Below are positions 36,148 to 49,259 of a stretch of DNA of 64,000 bases, in pieces. The first letter of the stretch is position 1, and each line of letters starts with the position of its first letter. The notes under the pieces were generated by a model. The model made no database searches. It was not told the DNA's origin and saw only the letters and a program-made list of their open reading frames with translations. Both the position numbers and the translations under genes were made by a program. The stretch is from Chamaecyparis obtusa (Eukaryota > Streptophyta > Pinopsida > Cupressales > Cupressaceae): positions 1,322,501 to 1,386,500 of the forward strand of contig BSBK01004089.1 in the NCBI GenBank assembly GCA_027943335.1, given 5' to 3'.

Positions 36148-38957
36148 ATGGGAAGTAGCAGTCGTCGAAAGGCTAAAGGCAAGAGGAAGTTGATAGATGA
36201 TGAAATTCAAGCATATAGGGAAAAAGATAAGGAAAATCACCGAAGAAGGAGAGAAGGTATGTTAAACATTAATCAAAGTGACCCCGTAAATGTAGTTGTA
36301 AGTGAAGAGGATGTTCAATTTGAAAATGCACAGATGGAGATTGAAAATGTAGACTTTAGGAACAAAAATGTTGCACAAGAACCACATGAATGTTATAATT
36401 CTCCAAATTATATGCGAAATGAAGTCCCTTGCAATAAAGATAATCAATCTTCAAATTTGGGGCTTTCAAGAACACCTAAATGGTTAATTGAAATTGAGGA
36501 GAACATTATGAATAATTGGGAAGGAAAGAGGTCACATAGAACTGTTAGGTTGTGGGCTTCAAGACTTTATGATCAATTTTTTCAAAACAAGACATTGGCT
36601 GAGAAATGTTAAATTTTTGTGCAGTTGTTAAAGATGCAAAACATGAGACCTGTGCTTGTGAAATTGAAGATTCGTGTGAACAAGAAAATGGAGAGAAATA
36701 CCATTGTTGTGAAGAATCTTTTCAATGCTCTCAATAGCATTGGGAAGACTAGCAGAGAAAAAGACAAGAGAGTTTCTCAGAGGGTTATTACAACCTCCTT
36801 AGCAAGTCATCAGTTGAGAAAGGCTCATTTGATGAGACAAACTTGTGTTGACTTCAATATAGACTGTAAAACTTTGGGTAGAGCACTTGCAAGAAGAGAA
36901 AGACTTGATGATCTGCTTCGAATTGATATATGGGCTTATGGTGGGAGACTTCCACATTTCAATAAGAAGCTAACAAATGTTGTCAAGGATGAAATTCAAT
37001 AATTTTGGGATGCTAACTCAAGAGTGTCACCAAATGTGAAGGATGTCTTGAAGTTGAGAGTTGGCAATGGAGACTGCACTCCACATCCTAAACATTATTT
37101 GGAGGTAAGTCAAACAATGTTGTATAAAAATATTTGTGAGACACATCCAACATTGAAAATATCACAAAGGTCTTTTGAATCCGTGATACCATTTTATTGT
37201 GTACCCCTTAAGATTCAAAATACATGTTGTTGCAAATATCATGTGGAGTTTTCAATGCATCATGAATTATTACGGTCCATTCATTCTACTTTGCATACTA
37301 ATGAAATGCTAGAGGATTGTGGTGCAAGTGGTCTTCCCAAATCATCAAGAGAATTGCTAGATCAATTTTTATGTCATAGAGATGATGGTTGTTTATTTTA
37401 TAAAAAAGAATGCTTAAATGCCAAGTGCTTAGAATGTGGTGGCTTATCCAAGTTTAGAACATGTTTTCATGAGGGTTTGGAACACAATTTTGGAAAGACA
37501 CTCGTCCAAAAAAATCTATATGAAACAGTGAAATATACATTGAAGAGTGGAGGTGAAGGCTCTAGATGTGAGTTAGTTGCGAAAGAATACAATGTTGCTG
37601 ATTTTATCTCAGATTTCAAGACAAATATTTTTTACAAGTATGTAAGGCATAGTCACAGGTCTCAATGGTTGGATCAACAATTCAAAACATGTAAGGACAC
37701 TTTCCCCATTGGAACTATTATATCCATTGTAGACTTTGCAGAGAACTATACATTGCAGCCCCAAAATGAGAATCAAGCTCAATATTACAATTCCATTCAG
37801 GTTGCTATTTTTGTACACATCACATATAGACATTCCCTTGAAAGCACAAAAAATGAGCGAAAGATAATCAAAGAGTACCATTTTTATATGAGCGATGACA
37901 AGTCTCACTCTCATGAGTTTGTTCAACATTGTTTCCAGAACTATTTTGACTTCCTGCAGGAAAATGGTATTGCTATGGATAGGCATATCATTTGGTCGGA
38001 TAATTGCACCAATCAATTTAAGAATGCCAGAATGTTTTATTGGTTGTGTAGAATGCATGTGGAGAGAGGCGTACCTCATATTTGGAGTTTTTTTGAGTTA
38101 GGGCATGGGAAAGGGGAGCATGATGGAGCAGGTGCGTGTGTGAAGAGAGCTTTAGTTAAGGAGCAATTGAGGATTTTAGGTGCTATACTTCTTGATGCTC
38201 ATTGTATTGCTGATTGGTGTACTTTAGCATTGTCACAGGGGGGAATCTTGATTCTACAGTGTGTAGATTCTTTTGGTTGGTTGAGGAGGGAACTATAGGA
38301 GATAGATTGGATTGTCAAATAGTGAAAGACTCTTAAAAAATGCATTCATTCCGAAGCTCCAATAGTAGTACATGGACCATTTGGACATGAGAGTTGGCTT
38401 GTTTTTGCCCCATGTGTTTTTAGTATGATTGGGATCATTGCGAGTCAAGTGAGTGGGTGGATACATGGGTTCCATAGTATCTGACTACTTTATCTTTGAC
38501 ACTCTCTATAAGAAATGATGACATGGACACTTCAGTTGACTATGACCATCTTTCAGATCTTCTGAAGCTAGGAGATGTTTTTGCATTGGTTGCACCGCAG
38601 GGGAATGATGAGAGGTTAGATTATTGGTTAGCACATTGTGTACGAGGTAAACAAAAGCTTGTACAACCGATGAAAGATGGTGATGGGTTCACATATCCTA
38701 CTGGTTTAGTTGTTGTTGTGGGAACATGGCTGTGAACATACATGATTAGAAAGAATGGAGTTCCCGCATTTGAAGACTATGAGAAGCACAAAACTATTCT
38801 CATGTATTCACACCTTGTTATAGCAATAAATGTCAAGTTGTCAAAGCATCAAGGAAGACCAAAGACAAAAGAACTTTGGACTATTACTACTGCTGATCAT
38901 GAAGTACTATTGGAGACCCTGAAGCAAAGAGATGACCCTTCAGGAACACTTGACTAG
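36148..38957 (+). pseudogene. Element D transposase, DDE-like, family not identified
   Basis: The frame starts at ATG 36148 (context accATGgg) with a basic N-terminus (MGSSSRRKAKGKRK). It runs in one frame to 38298 with stops at 36610 and 37000, then continues in another frame (38496-38957, stop at 38733). A Cys-rich part has NTCCCKYH (near 37222) and CLECGGLSKFRTC (near 37430). The presumed catalytic core has VDFAENY (Asp 37732), HIIWSDNCTNQFKN (Asp 37999) and GHGKGEHDGAGACVKRA (Glu 38116 or Asp 38122), a spacing of 88 and about 38 residues, as in DDE transposases. The C-terminus (GDVFALVAPQ, YWLAHCVRG, VVVVGTWL) is also well conserved in character. It would cut and paste element D. Related multi-domain proteins exist in other eukaryotes as I recall, but I cannot assign a superfamily. 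Confidence 0.65.
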
Positions 38958-39405
38958 GTAATAAGTTAACTTAGTGTATTATTTTCTAAGTTCGTTAAGC
39001 TTAATTTCAATACATTAATTTGACCTTTCTTAGATTGTATTTTGAGTCAATAAACTTGGTTTTATATGTGGATTGTAACTTGTGCAGGAGCACCTATGAA
39101 GATGCCTATGGTCACCATGGATCCAATCAGAGATAGAAGGACAAAAGGATCCTTAATGGTTAATTGAGATCTTTTGATGCCTATAATGGCAATTTGTAAC
39201 AATCAATTTGATTTAAAAGTTAAATGTCCTAAAACTCTTCATAAGGACTTATGACCAAAATCATGTATGGGTGGCCAATAGTGCCAAGAAGGGATCTTAC
39301 ATGTCATATACTTATGTCATTTGCATGGTTTGAATTCTTACATGTTTGATTGTTGTTTCTAATGCTTTAAGGATATTATTTTTTAGCATTTCAAACAATC
39401 TATAA
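38958..39405 (+). other. 3' flank of the transposase pseudogene
   Basis: A possible additional exon follows an acceptor-like ttgtgcag at about 39088 (GAPMKMPMVTMDPI-like reading to a stop), then noncoding A/T-rich sequence. The terminal exon is a weak inference. Confidence 0.3.
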
Positions 39406-39435
39406 AAGTTAAACCTCAAACATAATAAGCTCCAT
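39406..39435. repeat. 30-bp direct repeat, left copy
   Basis: Begins aagttaaacctcaaacataa and ends gctccat. The identical 30 bp recurs at 46264-46293. It bounds a 6828-bp segment. Confidence 0.9.
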
Positions 39436-39499
39436 AGTTCAAATTTCACAAGCTTAATCATGATTAATTTCATAGCTCAAATTTCAAACATACCACTAA

Positions 39500-42400
39500 C
39501 AGTCAGTTGAAAGCACCTCAGCAACATATCTTTCAAACTGAAAATGATCTTCTGGGGCTCGTAACTTTGACTTCGTGAGAGGTATCAAAAAATCATCAGG
39601 TGCTACGAGATCTTGTTTTCGAGGTCTACAATAACCTCTCTTAGTTTTGGGCAATTCGACTTCATTTGCATTTGGCAAGGCGATCTTAGTCGATGCCAAA
39701 ACTTGCAGTGAGGGTCAGTTGAAAGTGGCTCAGCAGCGTATCTTTCAAACCATCAGATCTAGCATTGAACCATCTACTCCATCATCTCTGATTGGCTAGG
39801 TAAATACCAGTGACAACCCCATTCTACCCACAAAGTCACCGGAATGCTTGCGACCACGCTCGACCCAAGTGACCCCAAGGTGCACTAAGCATGATTGGGC
39901 AGTGATCTTTCGGGGCTCATATATCAGACTTCGTGAGAGGTATTGACAAATTGTTAGGTGCTTAGGATCATGTTTTTGAGGTCTAAAATAACCTCTCTTA
40001 TTTTTGGGTGATTCAACTTTGTTTGCATTTGGCAAGGCGATCTTAGTTGATGCCAAAACTTGTAGTGAGGGTCAGTTGAAAGTGGCTTAGTAGTGTATCT
40101 TTCAAACCGTCAGACCTGGCATCAAACCATCTACTCCATCAGCTTTGATTGGCCAGGTAAATGCCAGTGACAACCCCATTCTACCCACAGAGTCACCAGA
40201 ATGCTGGCGACCACGCTCGACCCAAGTGACCCCAAGGTGCACTAAGCATGATTGGGTAGTGATCTTCTGGGGCTTGTATCTTAGACTTTGTGAGAGGTAT
40301 TGAAAAATTTTTAGGTGCTACAAGATCATGTTTTTGAGGTCTACAATAACCTCTCTTGGTTTTGGGTGATTCGACTTCATTTGCATTTGGCAAGGTGATC
40401 TTAGTCGATGCCAAAACTTGCAGTGAGGGTTAGTTGAAAGTGGCTCAGCAGCGTATCTTTCGAATCATCCACCCTGACATCAAACCATCTGCTCCATTAG
40501 CTCTGGTTGGCTGGGTAAACACCAGTGACAACCTCATTCTACCCACAAAGTCACCGGAACGCTCGTGACCACACTCGACCCAAGTGACCCCAAGGTGCAC
40601 TAAGCATGATTGGGCAGCGATCTTATGTGGCTTGTATCTTGGACTTCGTGAGAGGTATCAAAATTTTTTTAGGTGCTATAGGATCATGTTTTTGAGGTCT
40701 AAAATAACCTCTCTCAGTTTTGGGCGATTCAACTTCATTTGCATTTGGCAAGGCGATCTCAGTTGATGCCAAAACTTGTAGTGAGGGTCAGTTGAAAGTG
40801 GCTCAGCAGTGTATCTTTCAAACCGTTTGACCTGGTATTGAACCATCTACTCCATTAGCTCTCATTGGTTAGGTAAATGCTAATGAAAACCCCATTCTGT
40901 CCACAGAGTCACCGAAATGATCAAGACCACGCTCGACCCAAGTGACCCCAAGGTGCACTAAGCACGATTGGGCAGTGATCTTCCGGGGCTTGTATCTCAG
41001 ACTTCATGAGAGGTATTGAAAAATCATTAGGTGCTATAGGATCATGTTTTCAAGGTCTACAATAACCTCTCTCAGTTTTGGGTGATTCGACTTCATTTGC
41101 ATTTGGCAAGGCGATCTCAGTCAATGCCAAAACTTGCAGTGAGGGTCAGTTGAAAGTGGCTCAGCAGTGTATCTTTCAAACCGTCTGACTTAGAATTGAA
41201 CCATTTGCTCCATTAGCTTTGGTTGGTTAGGTAAACACTAGTGACAACCCCATTCTACCCACAGAGTCACCGGAACGCTCGTGACCACGCTGGACCCAAG
41301 TGACCCCAAGGTGCACTAAGCACAATTGGGAAGAAATCTTCTAGGGCTCATATCTTAGACTTCATGAGAGGTATCAAAAAATCATTAGGTACTATAGGAT
41401 CATGTTTTTGAGGTCTACAATAACCTCTCTTGGTTTTGGGTGATTCAACTTCATTTGCATTTGGCAAGGCAATCTTAGTCGATGCCAAAACTTGTAGTGA
41501 GGGTCAGTTGAAAGTGGCTCAGCAATGTATCTTTCAAACTGTTAGACCTAGCATCGAACCATCTAATCCATCAGCTCTAGTTGGCTGGGTAAAAACTAGT
41601 GACAACCCTATTCTACCCACAGAGTCACCGGAACACTCGCGATCACGCTCGACCCAAGTGACCCCAAGGTGCACTAAGCATGATTGGGCAGCAATCTTTC
41701 GGGGCTCATATCTCAGACTTCGTGAGAGGTATCAACAAATCATTAGGTGCTACAGGATTGTGTTTTTGAGGTCTACAATAACCTCTCTCAGTTTTGGGCC
41801 ATTCAACTTCATTTACATTTGGTAAGGTGATCTTAGTTGATGCCAAAACTTGCAATGAGGGTCAGTTGAAAGTGGCTCAGCAGCGTATCTTTCAAACCAT
41901 CTGACTTGGCATCAAACCATCTACTCCATTAGCTCTATTTGGCTAGGTAAATGCTAGTGACAACCCTATTCTACCCACAGAGTCACCGGAATGCTCGTGA
42001 CCATGCTTGACCCAAGTGACCCCAAGGTGCACTAAGCACGATTGGGTAGTGATCTTCTAGGGCTCGTATCTCAGACTTCATGAGAGGTATTGACAAATAA
42101 TTAGGTGCTATGAGATTGTGTTTTTGAGGTCTACAATAACCTCTCTCAATTTTGGGTGATTCAACTTCGTTTGTATTTGGCAAGGTGATCTCAGTCGATA
42201 CCAAAACTTGCAGTGAGGGTCAGTTGAAAGTGGCTCAGTAGTGTATCTTTCAAACCGTCTGACCTGGAATCAAACCGTCTACTCCATCAGCTTTGGTTGG
42301 CTGAGTAAACACCAGTGACAACCCCATTCTACCCATAGAGTCATTGAAACGCTCGCGACGATGCTCGACCCAAGTGACCCCAAGGTGCAGTAAGCACAAT

Positions 42401-43137
42401 TGGGCAACGATCTTCTGGGGCTCATATCTCAGACTTTGTGAGAGGTATCAAAAAATCTTTAGGTGCTATAGGATCATGTTTTTAAGGTCTACAATAACCT
42501 CTCTTAGTTTTGGGCGATTTGACTTCGTTTGCATTTGGCAAAGCGATCTCAGTCGATGCCAAAACTTGTAGTGAGGGTTAGTTGAAAGTGGCTCAGTAAC
42601 GTATCCTTCAAACCATCTGACCTGGCATTGAACCATCTACTCCATTGGCTCTAGTTGGCAAGGTAAACACCAGTGAAAACCCCATTCTACCCACAGAGTC
42701 ACCGGAATGCTCATGACCACGCTCGACCCAAGTGACCCCAAGGTGCACTAAGTACGATTGGGCAGCAATCTTCTGGGGCTTGTATCTTGGACTTCATGAG
42801 AGTTATCAACAAATCATTAGGTGCTACAAGATCATGTTTTTGAGGTCTACAATAACCTCTCTCAGTTTTGGGCGATTTGACTTCGTTTGCATTTGGCAAG
42901 GTGATCTTAGTCGATGCCAAAACTTGTAGTGAGGGTCAGTTGAAAGTGGCTTAGCAACGTATCTTTCAAACCGTCTGACTTGGCATCAAACCGTCTGCTC
43001 CATTGGATTTTGTTGGCTAGGTAAATGCCAGTGACAACCCCATTCTACCCACAGAGTCACCAGAACACGTGTGACCACGCTCGACCCAAGTGACCCCAAA
43101 GTGCACTAAGCATGATTGGGCAGCGATCTTTCGGGGC
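39500..43137. repeat. 358-bp tandem repeat, about ten units
   Basis: The anchor gccaaaacttg(c/t)agtgaggg occurs at 39695, 40052, 40410, 40768, 41126, 41484, 41842, 42200, 42558 and 42916: one step of 357 bp and eight of exactly 358. The first unit lacks its middle part, and the last ends at 43137 in gatctttcggggcta. Units differ by scattered substitutions, many C/T or G/A, but almost never in length. Short ORFs repeated in each unit (for example the minus-strand MASTKITLPNANEV type) are by-products. Confidence 0.95.
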
Positions 43138-46100
43138 TAGTGCAGGGCACCCTTCACTAGTAGGAATTTGAATTGAATTGTTATGTTTTTAATAAATAGG
43201 ATGGATCTAAATAGATCATCCTAATTTTGGTTTGGAATCCCTAATGTGTGATCAAGGATCTTTTGGCAATGTTATAAGCCTAAGATACCTTAGGTCATGG
43301 GGTTCACCTAGTTAGTGATAATTTGCTAGGTTAGGCTTATGGAGTCTTAAAGGTTGATTTTAGATTATTTTCACTTGAAAAATCATGTTGATAGGTTTTG
43401 ATCTCAAAAATAAATCATAAACTCTATCGAGTTCATAAAATGGCATATTTTGCAAAATTGCAAAAATGCAATAAAAGTTGCTGTTGCAACTTTCTAAAAT
43501 TTCTCGAGAGATTGGAATTGGAAACCCAAGAGTCAAATGGGTTATCCAATCAATATGCCTTCATTTTTAAGGTTATATATGCTCATCACTTTGAACCATA
43601 ATGGTAAGAAGTTGATTTTTGTAAACTGATGCCATAAAGGAGGAATACAAACCATTTTTGAGCCATTTCTCAGAGTTGTATAGGCGTGTATGGACTTACA
43701 GGGTCATGATTTGAATGTGGGAATACTGTATTACATTTTAGTGAAAATAGTCATTGATTTGAAAATTTTTTAGTTTCATTTGTTAAAGTTATTTCAATTC
43801 TTTTCAAAATAGTCTAGGAAGCAAGCTTTTCTAGGGCCCTGAACACTAATGGAGGCCTAACTTGCATTCTAGCTGTGGGTTTAATCTAAGAATTTGGAAA
43901 ATGCAAGTTAGGTCTATGTATCAATGGATTCTAAAGGCTCATGTAGTGGCTCGAAGGGAAAGGCCTTCATGCATCAGGCCCTAGTCTGAATTTTTTAGAG
44001 GATTCAGTCTAGAAAGTAGAAGAAAGTTGTAAAGAAGTGCATAGAATAGATAAGTGAGTGAAGTAAAGGTGGTTTTGAGTCATTTGGGGTTGGAGAAGAA
44101 TATCTGAAGCACTGTACTAGTTCCATGAACCCTATACCTCATACTTGCTTTGTAAACCAAGCTTAATTAGGCTAATTAGGTCTGTGTCCAAGGTGGGCGT
44201 TAGGTGGCACTAGAGTGGAGTTAGAAGGCAAGGATTTGGGATATTAAATAAATTCCAAATGGGTGTCTAAAAATTCCCTTATTGTATCAAGATACTTAGT
44301 TGTGCAAAAGTTAGAGTAGAAAACCTCTATTGAGAAGGCTACAAGGAAATTGGTGTGTAGGTCTAGTTTGCCATGGTATGGTTTTGGTGGGAATAAACCA
44401 AGTGTTATTTTAGAGGCCTTAGGTCATATGAGGACCATCTAAATGCTTGGGAGTGGTCAGGAAGCCCACTGGTTAAGAGTTCTATCAATAAGTTAGTTTT
44501 AGGCCTAGTGTCCCTAAAGCCAAAAAGGCATTGAAATTTGATTGAGTGTGTAACTTTGCAAAGGGAGTTTATTGGGATAGAAATAAATTTTTTTGGTTGT
44601 TTTATACCATTAAAAGAGTTTGGGATTACCCTTAAGCCTTTGTGGTTGGTTGATGAGTTGTGGGAGGTAGTAGAAGGGCACTCCACTTTCTTGTTGTAAC
44701 CTCTGCATTAGGGGCTCGTATATGTAAACTATTTGATAGAATGCCTACAAGCAGAGCATGACATATGGAATTATAGATAGGAGTAGTAGAACTAGTAAAA
44801 GGTATCCAAAAATGAAGTTTCCAAAGCTTTGTTAGGTTAGATTGGTCGATGACAATGAGAATTGGTTTTGCACATCGACAGTATTGGCATTCGAGAACAT
44901 GATAATCTATAACACAATTTCAATATTAAGACATTGTCATTTCCTAAGAATGCCCCAACACTAAATGTCAAGGAGGACCCGACATCTTCCCTGATGGATA
45001 GAACCTTGTTTCATGCTTGGTTGTTGGATTCATAGAGGTCTGGGACTATATCAGTGGAAAACTTAAGAGCGATTTTCAATACCAAGCTAATGATGCCTTC
45101 ATGATGCATGATAATGTAGTTCTTTATGTTGACATCAGTCATGATTCAGAGATGTTGGCTTCAGGTTTATAGGGTGGGAAAATTGAGGAGGACGTGCTCG
45201 CAATTAAATCCTAATATACGTATGTATGATGGCTTCGACAAAATGTTTCTTGGTGTCACTTGCATGAAGCGGTATGTGTGTGGAGAGCCATAAATGACAT
45301 GCTCTAGTTATAGCACCAAGCATCCAATCAAAACATAGAGGCATTAACACTTGTGTTGCAATAAGATCCAGATGGCACTATTCTATAGGAATAGATCCAT
45401 TTTGAAAGATGTAGAGCGCCAAGTAACATGGACTTTCACAACAAAATATTACTAAGGCACTCACAAAGGGAGACTTTAATGTATTGGAGAAAGAAGATGT
45501 GGATAGACATATCCTCAAGAATTAGTTATTATAACAGGAAAGAAATTGACCAAAAGGGGAAAATAAATAAGGCTCGTAGAGGAGATTTTGGGTGTTTCAG
45601 ATTCCACCTGACCCGAGAGACTTTGTGCCAGGGGAGGGATAGATTAGGATTTTTATTGTAATTAGGGAAAGAGGGATTTTATTTTCAGATAATGATTAAT
45701 GTACAGGAACAACAAAATCTTTGTTGTTTTGCTGTGTTCAAAGAAGGATATGTTAGCATATTAAAACTTTGATTTTAGATTCTCACTTTCTGATTGATAT
45801 TCATCTTTGAATGATATTGGTTTCTTTTGAATGCGTATCTATTACGTATGATCATTAGCACGATCATCTATGGACTTTGTGCTATAGTTTTTCATGTATT
45901 TGGAAAGAACCATTCGTCTTTCTGTCTTAGTTTCTTTCTATAATGCATTGTTTAGGAAAATGAAATTTGTAGCGTTTACTATCCTTTTCTTTTCAGTAAA
46001 TTAGTCCCTTCGCATCTATCTCATGTTTACAAATAGATGTTTGTAAGCCTTTATTGCTTTTAGGTTAAAAGCATTATCATTTATAGTTTAGTTGATTCAT

Positions 46101-46263
46101 TGTAAATCCTGCATGGGGAGCTATACCCAAATAATTTAGAGGGTGCTTACGCTTCTCAATAGCGAAGTGACCCAACTGTTGGTGTTGGTTGAGTCTTTTT
46201 GTTTGGGCTTTAAGGGTCATTTTTTAACCATTTCTTTGGAAGACAAATCTGTTCACCAACAAG
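43138..46263. other. Unclassified DNA inside D
   Basis: About 3.1 kb with no recognisable gene; all frames carry many stops. A few stretches look like decayed coding (45160-45660), but I cannot name a family. A 9-bp-arm hairpin aacaacaaa-atc-tttgttgtt lies near 45705. The segment ends at the second copy of the 30-bp direct repeat. Confidence 0.35.
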
Positions 46264-46293
46264 AAGTTAAACCTCAAACATAATAAGCTCCAT
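46264..46293. repeat. 30-bp direct repeat, right copy
   Basis: Identical to 39406-39435. Beyond it D's own sequence appears to resume (gaacagggtattc). Confidence 0.9.
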
Positions 46294-46632
46294 GAACAGG
46301 GTATTCTAGAGTAAAGAAAAACAAATTTAACTTCAACAAGATATAATTTAAATCATAATGATAATCATAGTCAAGATATAACTTCACCATTCAATTCCAT
46401 AAACATGAATAATAAATATGTATATACAAAAGATGACACAAATATAACATATAAATGAACATGTTCTATATATGCATCAAATGTATCAAAAGTATGTCCA
46501 TATACAAATATGGCACATGCCATTTCAAAATGTCTACAAAATCAATGTTTTAAGGTGTACAATGTGGCATATATGCCATCTCAAAATGTGTCAAGTGTCA
46601 TTTCTAAATCACCACAAAACTAAAACTGCATC

Positions 46633-46748
46633 CTATGCTGTAGGGGGATCATCAAAATGTAGCCTCTTTGAAGAAGTGTTGGGCTCTGATTGATCCTGCA
46701 TAAAAAATGAGTTCAAACCAAAGTTAGATTGCTTACTTTATATGATTT

Positions 46749-46793
<45 letters not shown>

Positions 46794-48812
46794 ATTCATA
46801 ATTTTCAAACACTAATTTAATTAAAATTATAACTGAATACAAATATTTGTACCTAGTCTCTCGATCACCTACCATGAGCAGGTGTCCTAGCATAAGTCCT
46901 GGGTAGCGAAGGGACCATGCCAACAATACCAACTCTGACCTATAAATATATATTTGCAATAATGAGATTAGTAGAGTGGTGCAACATAGAGTAATAAATT
47001 TACAAAATAGGATGATAGCATAATATAATTACAAATTGATTGAACTAAAATTAAAACTTACATCTGGTGATCCCTCCTCTGGAATAGTGGGCTGGGTCAA
47101 CAAACAAACGAAGGATTCTCGTGGGCCCTCCCTCATAATTGGAGTAACCTATGAGAGTAAAAAGATTGTCAATTATATATCAATGTACTTCATCATAGCA
47201 AACCTAATTACAAAATACAAATAACAATATGTAAAAGTCGACGTACAATAGGGCTATCACTCTGAATCGAGACACCTGTAACCCTATGCTATCGAACCGA
47301 TGTCAGGACATCATCGATAGCCACACCCTATACAATAAAGTGCAAGTAAAATATTTATTACTACACACAAGTGGCATACATATGCATGCATAATTAATCT
47401 TAAATAATTAACTACCTTTCCTTTGTTGACACCTGATGAAGGAACCCTCTCATGCCCCCCACTGACATTGGCTGTAGCCTACAAGAACACAATAAGATGA
47501 TAATATATATTAGTAAATGTATGAATTTTATTGCTCTAATTGATAGAGATTTAAGCATGTACACCAAATGATATAAAAAAAAACTAATGGGTACATAATT
47601 TATAATATACCGTATAGTCATCAAGGCCAAATGAAATGGCCGAAAGTGTGGACTCATCCACTTGTCTCACCTCCTCCTGTGTCATCGACTAAACATAAAT
47701 GGAAAAAATATATATACATAAGTACATGCAATCATTAAAACTAATCTAAATAAATAAATTATTTTTAAATTAAATAAGTCATGTGACAAATTTATTTATA
47801 ATGTTTACTCTTATCGTATCAACAGGAGTCAATGGCTCTACCTGCACCTCCTGAGCACTCTCATGAGATGTAGATGCTCCATGAGGTGTTGCAGCCTCTA
47901 CAACTACATCTCCTATATCCCCCTCATCAATATAATGAAACTGATATATATCAGAATCAGTAAGCGGTCCGAGGCACATATGCCTGCACGTAATGCACAT
48001 ATGGGGCTCACATACATGCGAACTCTGATGAGCTATCGATGTGCTAGCAGCATCCAAAGGAGGCAACATTGACTTGGTCTGAGTGATCAACTGATCACTC
48101 AGTAAATGAATGGCCCTAATAGTCCATGAGGCAGCCTCTGCAATGATATCAGGATGCTACACTAGTGGAGGGGGTGTGACATCAGTGGGGGGGATAAAGG
48201 TAGTGGCCTTTCGGCACTGGGAAGATGGCCTAGTCTGAGGAGCTCCTCTACCTACTCCCATGTTGGGCCTCATACTCCAATAATCAACATGGTGACCAAG
48301 CACAAACTCAGCATACAATTTTTTAAGGAAATAAAATGGGACCTCCAAATTGCTATGGGGTGGTTTATCAAAAACCATCCACCAGCGATCCCAAAAGTTT
48401 GTGCGCATTGCTTCATTTGTGCACCATTTTATTGATAATTTGGGCTTTTTCGGGTCAACTAGTATTTCAATTTTAGGATCAACAAAAATGGTGGCTATAT
48501 CTTCCTTATATTAAGGGCCGCAATCCCATCCTGGTCAAGCCTGTCATCAAATTGGGCATGCATATCATCATGCCAATGAAGAGCAGCATTATGTTGCTGC
48601 GTGAGTGTGTCAATGTTTTCAACAATTGTATTTAGTGTGGCAAGCATAGGACCTAATGTAGGTATATTTTGATATGTGTTTTGGAAACCCCGTATTGTGT
48701 TCAAATTTTCTTGTATCAAATCTTGTAAAGATGGAGGGTTTTGAAGCGGGGGATTGTTTTGGGGATCGTTATTTGGTGTGGGAGGGTTATTTTCTTCATT
48801 GTTGTTAGCCAT
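46633..48812 (-). pseudogene. Element D second gene, about seven exons, function unknown
   Basis: Starts at ATG 48812 with an Asn/Pro-rich N-terminus (MANNNEENNPPTPNNDP). Exon 1 (48812-47809) needs a one-base frame correction near 48495 and has a stop at 48157. It contains DPKKPKLSIKW, FWDRWWMVFDKPPHSN, VPFYFLKKLYAEFVLG and a Cys cluster CEPHMCITCRHMC. Further exons with GT-AG borders are 47688-47611, 47478-47416, 47327-47247 (one stop), 47148-47062, 46939-46873 and 46695-46633. Exons 2-5 are whole codons, so introns are phase 0. The last exon can end DQSEPNTSSKRLHFDDPP, but the phase from exon 6 is off by one. The gene lies inside the right end of D, opposite the transposase, so it may be an accessory transposition protein; that role is inferred from position only. 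I do not recognise the family. Confidence 0.55.
46750..46790. repeat. (CA)n/(TA)n microsatellite
   Basis: A pure ac run followed by atatat, inside the last intron of the minus-strand gene. The short ORF that crosses it is a by-product. Confidence 0.95.
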
Positions 48813-48995
48813 GCCTGATTAAATTAAAAAAATCTAAATTTCAATCTAATTTCATATATTATTACAAATATAAATACAAAATCCTATTTTAAAAAAAAAT
48901 GTTACATTTAGCATGAAAATGAAATAAATTAATAAAAATCATATAAATAACTACTTACTGAATATGCTTGGAATTGAATTTTTTGTTTCTAATAT

Positions 48996-49135
48996 CAGGT
49001 ATCCAAAAATATATCGGGTATCTGAAAATCATGGAAAGAACTTAAGAAAATCACACAAGGAAATGAGGAAAAGGACTTGCGGGTTTTGGATTTATGCCAC
49101 AGTTATTGGGTACTTGATATTATCGGGTACCCAAT
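48996..49135. promoter_or_regulatory. GGGTACCCGAT-type motifs upstream of D's minus-strand gene
   Basis: Copies are caggtatcc and atcgggtatctg near 49000-49025, and gggtacttgatat plus atcgggtacccaatt at 49109-49134. They lie between the start of the minus-strand gene and the right terminal repeat, in the opposite orientation to the left-end pair. Confidence 0.45.
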
Positions 49136-49259
49136 TAGGCCTATGCTTTGGTGGCAGGTTTTCCCAGGTGTACTGATACCCAGGCCTACTAAAAAGTCAA
49201 CAAGCACTTTCATGCACTTTTGGATGAGTGAAAAGTGAATGTTTTTCACATCACCACTT

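Noticed and set aside
39496..42929. Recurrent 60-130-codon ORFs on both strands
   Set aside because: They recur once per 358-bp unit and differ by random substitutions; they follow from the repeat.
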